From contig DBCI01000098.1 in NCBI GenBank assembly GCA_002292975.1, positions 23,675-34,427 on the forward strand: a stretch of 10,753 nucleotides of DNA, in the 5' to 3' direction. Below are positions 5,800 to 10,753 of the stretch, piece after piece. Source of the DNA: Polynucleobacter sp. UBA962. Lineage in GTDB: Bacteria; Pseudomonadota; Gammaproteobacteria; Burkholderiales; Burkholderiaceae. The stretch's first letter is position 1. Each line of letters starts with the position of its first letter. The notes below the pieces were generated by a model. The model worked only from the letters and a program-made list of their open reading frames with translations. It did no database searches and had not been told where the DNA came from. The position numbers were made by a program, and so were the translations under genes.

Positions 5800-7101
5800 A
5801 TGATAAGAATTCACGGGTGGGGGAATTTTCCTTCGATTGATTCTGAAGTTTTTTCCCCAAAGAGCCTTACTGCATCTTCTGATTTGATTACGAATATAAA
5901 TAATTTAATTCCGAGAGGTTTCGGAAGGAGCTACGGTGATAGCGCAAATAGTAAAAAAATATTGCAATCTAATTATCTAAATCGTTTCATAAGTTTTGAC
6001 CATGAAAATGGCATTTTGATCTGTGATTCTGGTTTATCTATTAATGAAATTTTGAGCTTAATTGTTCCTCGTGGCTGGTTTATTCCTGTTGCACCAGGTA
6101 CTAGTTTTGTTTCAGTTGGTGGCGCTATTGCAAGCGATGTTCATGGCAAGAATCACCATCACCAAGGTTGCTTTTCAGATCATTTGCTTTCATTTGAACT
6201 GATGTTGGCAGATGGATCAATTACCCAGGTTTCTCGATCTCATTTGCCAGACCTATTTCAAGCAACCTGCGGTGGAATGGGCTTAACCGGCTTTATTGTT
6301 TCTGCAAGTATTCAGCTGATACCAATAAAATCTAGTCAAATTATCCAATCGCTTGTTAAGTGCGGATCCTTAGAGGAGGTCTGCGACCAGTTTTATATTA
6401 ACCGGGATAAAACGTATTCAGTAGCCTGGATTGATTGTTTGTCGTCTGGTAAAAATTTTGGGCGCTCTGTTTTGATGGTTGGGGAGCATTCCGAATCTGG
6501 GAAATTAAGTGTGTCTAAAAAGGCACCAATTAACATACCATTTAATATGCCCGCATCCTTATTAAATTCGTATTCTATTAGATTATTTAATTCAATTTAT
6601 TATCATAGCTCTTCTACCCAATCTGATATGAATATTTCGTATGAAAAGTTTTTTTATCCACTTGATGGTATTCGAAATTGGAATCGACTTTACGGTAAGG
6701 CAGGTTTTATTCAATATCAATTTGTTATTCCAATGGCTGTTGGAATTGATGGCCTTAAGAAAATTCTTGTTAAGATTGTTGATAGTGGTTTAGGTTCATT
6801 TTTGGCTGTATTGAAATGCTTTGGACTAGCTAATGCTAATTATTTATCATTCCCTATGGAGGGATTTACCTTAGCTTTAGATTTTAAACTTTCAGATTCT
6901 GTGATTAAGCTAGTTTCTAATCTAGACCCGATGGTTGTTGACATGGGAGGTCGTATTTATTTAACAAAAGATGCTCTTATGAACGATACTACTTTTAAGT
7001 CATGTTATCCACTTTGGGAAAATTTTGAGCAGGTACGGGCTAAATATGGAGCAATTGGTAAGTTTTCTTCCATTCAATCTAAAAGATTAGGTTTGCAGTG
7101 A
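5800..7101 (+). CDS. dprE1: DprE1-like FAD-dependent polyprenyl-phosphoribose 2'-oxidase
   Basis: Mycobacterial DprE1 oxidises C2' of decaprenyl-phosphoryl-ribose to the 2'-keto form, the first half of epimerisation to arabinose. This 433-residue protein has the vanillyl-alcohol-oxidase-type FAD fold: PRGFGRSYGDSA (about 39-49), LICDSGLSINEIL (73-85), VPRGWFIPVAPGTSFVSVGG (89-108), then AIASDVHGKNHH (109-120), whose histidine region matches the flavin-binding loop. GGMGLTGFI follows at about 158-166. The C-terminal substrate domain has FLAVLKCFG, LSFPMEGFTLALDF and GGRIYLTKDA. By comparison with the M. tuberculosis sequence from memory, Lys390 matches Lys418, while Ala359 sits where the inhibitor-reactive Cys387 lies. 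No signal peptide is seen. It starts 23 bases after the HAD-UbiA gene and overlaps the next gene by four bases. The family also contains other sugar oxidases, but the neighbours make the DprE1 role the best reading. Confidence 0.9.
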   Translation: MIRIHGWGNFPSIDSEVFSPKSLTASSDLITNINNLIPRGFGRSYGDSANSKKILQSNYLNRFISFDHENGILICDSGLSINEILSLIVPRGWFIPVAPGTSFVSVGGAIASDVHGKNHHHQGCFSDHLLSFELMLADGSITQVSRSHLPDLFQATCGGMGLTGFIVSASIQLIPIKSSQIIQSLVKCGSLEEVCDQFYINRDKTYSVAWIDCLSSGKNFGRSVLMVGEHSESGKLSVSKKAPINIPFNMPASLLNSYSIRLFNSIYYHSSSTQSDMNISYEKFFYPLDGIRNWNRLYGKAGFIQYQFVIPMAVGIDGLKKILVKIVDSGLGSFLAVLKCFGLANANYLSFPMEGFTLALDFKLSDSVIKLVSNLDPMVVDMGGRIYLTKDALMNDTTFKSCYPLWENFEQVRAKYGAIGKFSSIQSKRLGLQ

Positions 7102-7835
7102 AAAATGTTCTAATTATTGGAGCAACCTCTGCAATAGCAGAAGCTTCAGCACGAATTTGGGCTCAAAAAGGATACCAACTTTTTTTGGTTGGCAGGAACC
7201 AAGAGCAACTTAATTTAATTCGTCAAGATTTGCTTGTACGTGGCTCCCCTCAGGTAAAAAACTTCTGCGTTGATCTCAACAATTTTGATGCACATCATTT
7301 AATATTAGATAACGCATTTCAGGAATTTGGGACTATCGATATAGTCTTAATTGCTCACGGAACCCTTTCTAATCAAGCGGATTGTGAAAGTTCTGTTGAT
7401 TTAACCCTCGAAGAGATAAAAACAAATGCACTCACATCGATTTCATTATTGACACTTTTAGGCAATCGTTTTGAGCAGCAACGATTTGGTGTTATAGCGA
7501 TAATTAGCTCTGTTGCCGGAGATCGGGGCAGACAAAGTAACTATGTTTATGGCTCAGCCAAGGGTATGTTGAATACCTATACTTCCGGATTACGTCAGCG
7601 CTTATATAAATCAGGGGTTTCGGTTCTTACAGTAAAGCCAGGGTTCGTGGATACTCCTATGACTGCAAATTTTAAAAAAGGTTTTTTATGGTCCTCACCT
7701 AGCCTGGTTGCTAAGCTTATAGTGTCTGGCTCTGAAAAGGCGAATACGGAAATTTATGCCCCTAAATACTGGTGGCTCATAATGTTCGTTATTAAAATTA
7801 TCCCAACTAATATTTTTATAAAATTTAAGCTTTAA
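7098..7835 (+). CDS. dprE2: DprE2-like short-chain dehydrogenase, 2'-keto reductase
   Basis: The expected role is NADH-dependent reduction of polyprenyl-phosphoryl-2'-keto-ribose to the arabinose form, completing epimerisation with DprE1. The 245 residues show a Rossmann start (VLIIGATSAIAEA, residues 4-16, the variant glycine motif usual in DprE2 relatives), AHG at 86-88, the catalytic Asn110, and Ser138 with Tyr151-G-S-A-Lys155. The C-terminus (about 224-245, YWWLIMFVIKIIPTNIFIKF) is hydrophobic and may associate with the membrane, where the lipid substrate lies. The start is GTG 7098, whose GTGA overlaps the TGA stop of the oxidase gene, a sign of translational coupling; TTAGG lies shortly upstream. 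Length is normal. By sequence alone it could be any classical SDR; the coupling to a DprE1-like gene is the main evidence for the specific reaction. Confidence 0.9.
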   Translation: MKNVLIIGATSAIAEASARIWAQKGYQLFLVGRNQEQLNLIRQDLLVRGSPQVKNFCVDLNNFDAHHLILDNAFQEFGTIDIVLIAHGTLSNQADCESSVDLTLEEIKTNALTSISLLTLLGNRFEQQRFGVIAIISSVAGDRGRQSNYVYGSAKGMLNTYTSGLRQRLYKSGVSVLTVKPGFVDTPMTANFKKGFLWSSPSLVAKLIVSGSEKANTEIYAPKYWWLIMFVIKIIPTNIFIKFKL

Positions 7836-7874
7836 TTTTTAGTAATTAGGGCGAAACGTAAGCAAAGTACAGTT

Positions 7875-7934
7875 GTAAAAAGATTTAAAGATGTTCTCTT
7901 TGCGGTGGTTGTAACGATATTCGATTTCTTTTAA
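7875..7934 (+). pseudogene. Possible remnant of a sugar-phosphate transferase N-terminus
   Basis: The frame reads VKRFKDVLFAVVVTIF and then DFF and a stop. This resembles the start of bacterial priming glycosyltransferases of the WcaJ/PglC type, which open with KR.FD, a small residue and one hydrophobic helix. It lacks a start codon and stops after 19 residues, and nothing recognisable follows in the other frames. Such genes are usual neighbours in glycan clusters, so a decayed copy is plausible, but the match is short and could be chance. Confidence 0.2.
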
Positions 7935-8078
7935 ATACATCGGAAAGTGATGCCCCGAAACACCGCGAAAGTTATATAGATTTTATTTAGCATAACTCTA
8001 AAATCACTCGATGTGGTTAATATGGCTTTTGGTTCTTGATTTACAAACTCCTTGGAGTGATTGACTACCAAATGCTTA

Positions 8079-8159
8079 CTAAAGTTTTGTAAGAGCTGAC
8101 ATCACAATATCAGCAACTTCGCATGCTTCTTTGGAGGGTTTAATCAAAAAAATTAATTC
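8079..8159 (-). pseudogene. Possible remnant of an unidentified protein C-terminus
   Basis: On the minus strand a 26-codon open stretch ends KPSKEACEVADIVMSAL then TKL and a TAG stop. Its composition looks like an amphipathic C-terminal helix of a real enzyme rather than random AT-rich translation. It is bounded upstream by a TGA and has only a TTG as possible start. I do not recognise the family. It lies just beyond the MATE terminator and in a different frame from MATE. Confidence 0.15.
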
Positions 8160-8175
8160 TCACTTATAAAGTAAG
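8146..8175 (-). terminator. Probable rho-independent terminator of the GT39-MATE operon
   Basis: On the minus strand CTTACTT pairs with AAGTGAG (seven pairs including one G-U) around a TAT loop, followed by AATTAA and seven T residues. It lies about 50 bases downstream of the MATE stop codon. The stem is AT-rich and the T run is offset by six bases, so strength is moderate. Confidence 0.45.
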
Positions 8176-8223
8176 GATGCTCTATAAAGAGCTTGGCAAG
8201 TTACTCATTCAGGAATAGAAGAA

Positions 8224-9615
8224 CTAGACCGTCAACGGCGGCTTGGTTCTTTCATAGTGGGCTGCAGTTCTCCTAAAAATCCAGAGTAATAGGGCTGCAG
8301 CTACAGCTAGACTCAAACTATTTGCAATCCAAAATCCATTGACTCCTTGTAATAAAGTAGGCGTGTTACCAAAGACATTAAATCCCAAGAGATAGCCACC
8401 GCCAAGACCGATACACCAGAGAGAGATGGCATACACAATCATTGGCAAGAAGGAGATGCGATAAGCCCGCAGAATAAATGCAGCTACTACTTGTACTGAG
8501 TCTACCAATTGATAAAAACAAATAAACAAGAATAGAGGTGCTGCTAATAATTTGACATCGGGTGTTGGATCGTACAGATCAAGCAACTGAAATCGAAAAA
8601 TCCAAACAAATAAACCAATCACAATACATAAGCCGCCTGTAAATAGAACGGACGACCAACCAATTTCCTCTGCGCGATGTTGTTTACCTGCCCCAATCGA
8701 TTGGGAAACGAGAGTCATGGTAGCAATTGCTAATGAGAGTGGCACCATGTAGATTACCGTACCTAAATTAGCCACAATCTGATGTCCTGCAAGAGTGGTG
8801 GTTCCAAGGCGGGCAATAAATAGAGACATAAAGGTAAACGAGGTGACCTCAATGAAATAACTTAATCCGATAGGTGCTCCCAAGCGTAATAGCAAGCAGA
8901 TACGATGCCAGTTAGGCCAGCTAAAACGTTCAAAAATATTAAAGGGCTTATAAAACCGACCCCATAGAACAATGATTAAGATTGAGAAAAACCACAACCA
9001 GTTAATGATGACGGTGGCAACGGCGCAACCGGGGCCTCCCATTGCATCAATACCAAAGCCACCATAGATGAAGAGCGCATTAAGCGGAAACTTAGCGGCT
9101 AAACCAATCAATTGAAGGAGGGTAATAATCCCTGGCCTGGAAACAGCATTATGAAAAGACATTAAAACCCGCATGCCCATGCTGGCAGGTAGGCCTAAGG
9201 CAAGGATTTGTAGATATAAGCGGGCTTTGTTCTCTAAATCAAGATTGACCTGTGAAATGGCTAGTAAGTAGTCGGCATTTAAAAGAATCAGGGTGCCAAC
9301 GATCGTCAACCCGACTGCCAGCCAGCCAGCCTGGCGAACCTCTTCACCAATCTCCGCATAACGCTTTGCTCCAAACAGTTGACCAGCAATTGGAGTTAGG
9401 GCTGCAATCACCCCAGTCAGGCCGACATAGACACTAATAAAGATTGCACTGGCCATCGCTAACGCCGCCAGATCCTCAGAGGAATAGCGCGCGGTCATGG
9501 CGGTATCTAAAACGCCAAACGCAATTACGGCAAGCTGACCTACTAAAAGAGGGCCTGCTAATTTAAGAAGCTCAGGAACATCTACTCGCAGGCGCGAGAT
9601 CCGATCAAAGGCCAT
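8224..9615 (-). CDS. MATE family exporter, NorM type
   Basis: MATE proteins of the NorM branch export cationic drugs and metabolites from the cytoplasm in exchange for Na+ or H+. The 463 residues form about twelve hydrophobic segments in two homologous halves, the normal length and layout. The three acidic residues important in Vibrio cholerae NorM (Asp36, Glu255, Asp371) have counterparts one position later: Asp37 in FGVLDTAM, Glu256 in SYFIEVTSF and Asp372 in YQLVDSVQ. Other family blocks are LTPIAGQLFGAKRY (about 73-86), GLPASMGMRVLMSFHNAVSRP (about 141-161) and LAGHQIVANL. The start ATG lies 9 bases after the stop of the upstream glycosyltransferase gene, so the two are probably cotranscribed; no strong ribosome site is seen. 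The export substrate is unknown. A lipid-linked or envelope substrate is conceivable from the neighbour, but multidrug-type export is the safer call. Confidence 0.93.
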   Translation of the reverse strand: MAFDRISRLRVDVPELLKLAGPLLVGQLAVIAFGVLDTAMTARYSSEDLAALAMASAIFISVYVGLTGVIAALTPIAGQLFGAKRYAEIGEEVRQAGWLAVGLTIVGTLILLNADYLLAISQVNLDLENKARLYLQILALGLPASMGMRVLMSFHNAVSRPGIITLLQLIGLAAKFPLNALFIYGGFGIDAMGGPGCAVATVIINWLWFFSILIIVLWGRFYKPFNIFERFSWPNWHRICLLLRLGAPIGLSYFIEVTSFTFMSLFIARLGTTTLAGHQIVANLGTVIYMVPLSLAIATMTLVSQSIGAGKQHRAEEIGWSSVLFTGGLCIVIGLFVWIFRFQLLDLYDPTPDVKLLAAPLFLFICFYQLVDSVQVVAAFILRAYRISFLPMIVYAISLWCIGLGGGYLLGFNVFGNTPTLLQGVNGFWIANSLSLAVAAALLLWIFRRTAAHYERTKPPLTV

Positions 9616-9624
9616 AGTAATTTA

Positions 9625-10753
9625 TTAATCGGATATGAGCTGATATAAACGTAAGCGTTCTGAGCGGTCGGCTGCACGGCGATCTTCCCATAACAGTTTG
9701 AGTTTTTGATCATTCAGAGCAGAGAACGCTGACGCAGTACTGGCGTTGTGAGTAAGCATGTAAGGGCAATTGGGGTTATCGGCCAATGGAAGCTTTGTAA
9801 AGTAAATAAACGATGCCAGCTGCGCATGACCTAGGTTACTAGAATCGATGCACTTTACGTCTGCAGGTACTGATTTGACTAAACGCTCAGCCACAAAACG
9901 ATAGGTCTTGGCATAGTTAATGGTAGGAAGCCATAAGGTCATCAAAAGAACCCACATTAGTGTTGTGCCGGACGCCGAGATAATTAAGCACCGCCAAATA
10001 ACCTTGGGTGCGCGTGAGGTACGCCATTGCACCACCCATAACCAAAGAGCCGTGATGATCAGTGCAATGATCAGGGTCAACAGACTAAACTGGGCTTCAA
10101 ATCCAGGAATGTACCGCGCCACATTAGCAGCGATTGGCGCAGGGTAGCCAGTGGTCTTGGCAAACCAAATCAACCAAATAGCAATTGCAATGAGTGTAAA
10201 ACTCAGCATTGCAAACCAATCAATAAAGCTGATTACACTGCGACGCAGAATCGGAATACTAAAGGCTGCCAATATTGCCATGGGCGGTATTAAAACAATC
10301 AGGTCATGTTCATTGGCATCGACTCGGAATAGGACATACACAAATCCAGCGAGCAATAAACCCAGTGGTATGCATAAATGCGGTGCTCGCCATGCGCCTG
10401 CATCATGATTCCTACCCCAGTGAACTAAGGACACTAATGCCAAAGGCCAAACCGGCCAAGCGTATGCCCAAAAATTAATACTTAAAAATTGCAAGGAGCC
10501 CCAAGCTAGGTAGCGATGCATAGGTGGGGTATTCGCCCATCCTTGTAGAGCAGACGCTTGCAGCTCCGGGCTTAAGTGAAACAAGTGCCACAGGAATGGC
10601 CAGACTCCAATACCTAGAATAGCAATCACGCAAGAACTTAAGGTCCACCGAAAACGAAGTTTTACTTGACAGAGTAAAACCGCAAGACCAATCGCTAGGG
10701 CTATTAAAACGGTTAGAGCCCAGTTACTCGAAAGCCCCAGAATCACTAAACCT
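9625..10753 (-). CDS. ArnT-like glycosyltransferase family 39/83, N-terminus beyond right edge
   Basis: This is the C-terminal part, 376 visible residues, of an integral-membrane GT-C glycosyltransferase of the kind common in Burkholderiales. The frame stays open to the window edge through the GTG at 10746, so that codon is probably internal. The region from residue 1 to about 270 of the visible part is a series of hydrophobic helices with short loops, such as RVDANEHDLIVLIPPMAILAAF. It is followed by a soluble domain starting near KTYRFVAERLVKSVP. That domain contains KCIDSSNLGHAQLASFIYF, a second cysteine in NPNCPYML that may pair with the first, and the terminal block LLWEDRRAADRSERLRLYQL, which I recognise from ArnT-like GT39 proteins of this order. 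The acidic catalytic motif and first helices are not in the window. Donor is probably a polyprenyl-phosphate sugar; acceptor unknown. MATE follows after 9 bases. It is distinct in sequence from the glycosyltransferase at 2767. Confidence 0.82.
   Translation of the reverse strand, partial: GLVILGLSSNWALTVLIALAIGLAVLLCQVKLRFRWTLSSCVIAILGIGVWPFLWHLFHLSPELQASALQGWANTPPMHRYLAWGSLQFLSINFWAYAWPVWPLALVSLVHWGRNHDAGAWRAPHLCIPLGLLLAGFVYVLFRVDANEHDLIVLIPPMAILAAFSIPILRRSVISFIDWFAMLSFTLIAIAIWLIWFAKTTGYPAPIAANVARYIPGFEAQFSLLTLIIALIITALWLWVVQWRTSRAPKVIWRCLIISASGTTLMWVLLMTLWLPTINYAKTYRFVAERLVKSVPADVKCIDSSNLGHAQLASFIYFTKLPLADNPNCPYMLTHNASTASAFSALNDQKLKLLWEDRRAADRSERLRLYQLISD

Larger units (their letters stand above)
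2721..8223. other. AT-rich block carrying the lipid-linked pentose cluster
   Basis: Base composition changes sharply just after the lipoprotein gene: genes from about 2755 to 7835 are rich in A/T-ending codons, homopolymer T and A runs, and Leu/Ile/Phe/Asn/Lys/Ser. Single 60-base lines I counted by eye have 16 to 21 G+C (5161 and 4441), against 36 in a MATE line (9301), though other MATE lines are lower (23 at 8521). The block ends in a non-coding stretch with possible gene remnants. Flanking genes on both sides look like ordinary housekeeping sequence. This fits a horizontally acquired surface-glycan locus. I see no integrase, tRNA or flanking direct repeat, so a mobile-element origin is not shown. 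Confidence 0.5.
7836..8223. other. 388-base intergenic region between convergent operons
   Basis: No intact gene is visible here on either strand. The region separates the plus-strand cluster from the minus-strand MATE gene. It holds a likely minus-strand terminator (8146-8175), two short frames that resemble ends of real proteins (7875-7934 plus; 8079-8159 minus), and several small inverted repeats. These include AGTTAT/ATAACT with arms at 7970-7975 and 7992-7997 and GCTCT/AGAGC at 8179-8192. I found no good plus-strand terminator, so how transcription of the cluster ends is unclear. Confidence 0.6.

Noticed and set aside
8047..8058. ACTCC-TT-GGAGT inverted repeat as terminator or operator
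   Set aside because: Arms are only five bases with a two-base centre and no T run, a size expected by chance.
9920..10478. Plus-strand open frames opposite the ArnT-like gene
   Set aside because: Their translations look like antisense of membrane-helix codons, and the minus-strand gene explains the region fully.
1..10753. tRNA, rRNA, CRISPR array, insertion sequence or attachment site
   Set aside because: I scanned for cloverleaf-like ends, regularly spaced repeats, transposase motifs and flanking direct repeats and saw none.

Overview
The window looks like a chromosomal segment of a free-living betaproteobacterium of the order Burkholderiales, plausibly Polynucleobacter or a close relative. 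This is inferred from the gene families (a Bug/TctC-type receptor beside a CaiB-type CoA-transferase, a glycine-zipper lipoprotein, a Burkholderiales-style ArnT-like glycosyltransferase) and the modest GC content. No rRNA, tRNA, CRISPR array, insertion sequence or phage gene is visible.

Left part (1-2720): a type III CoA-transferase, cut by the left edge, is divergent from a periplasmic tripartite-tricarboxylate (Bug) receptor, a common pairing in organic-acid catabolism. It is followed by a tight two-gene unit for a small secreted Tyr/Pro-rich protein and a glycine-zipper lipoprotein.

Middle part (about 2721-8223): a visibly AT-rich block carries four co-directional genes. They are a GT-C membrane glycosyltransferase, a fused HAD phosphatase-UbiA prenyltransferase, a DprE1-like FAD oxidase and a DprE2-like short-chain reductase. 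The last three match the mycobacterial route to polyprenyl-phosphoryl-D-arabinofuranose: phosphoribosyl transfer from PRPP to a polyprenyl phosphate, dephosphorylation, then oxidation and reduction at C2'. The glycosyltransferase is the obvious candidate to use that lipid-linked pentose in the periplasm, on an acceptor not encoded here. This is the most interesting system in the window. The glycosyltransferase lacks any ATG, GTG or TTG start upstream of its essential GDE motif; the best-placed start is an ATA at 2767 behind an AAGG. A 388-base gap follows the block, holding a probable terminator for the opposite strand and two possible gene remnants.

Right part (8224-10753), minus strand: an ArnT-like GT39/GT83 glycosyltransferase, whose N-terminus lies beyond the right edge, is followed after 9 bases by a NorM-type MATE exporter. 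They form a probable operon converging on the arabinose-lipid cluster.
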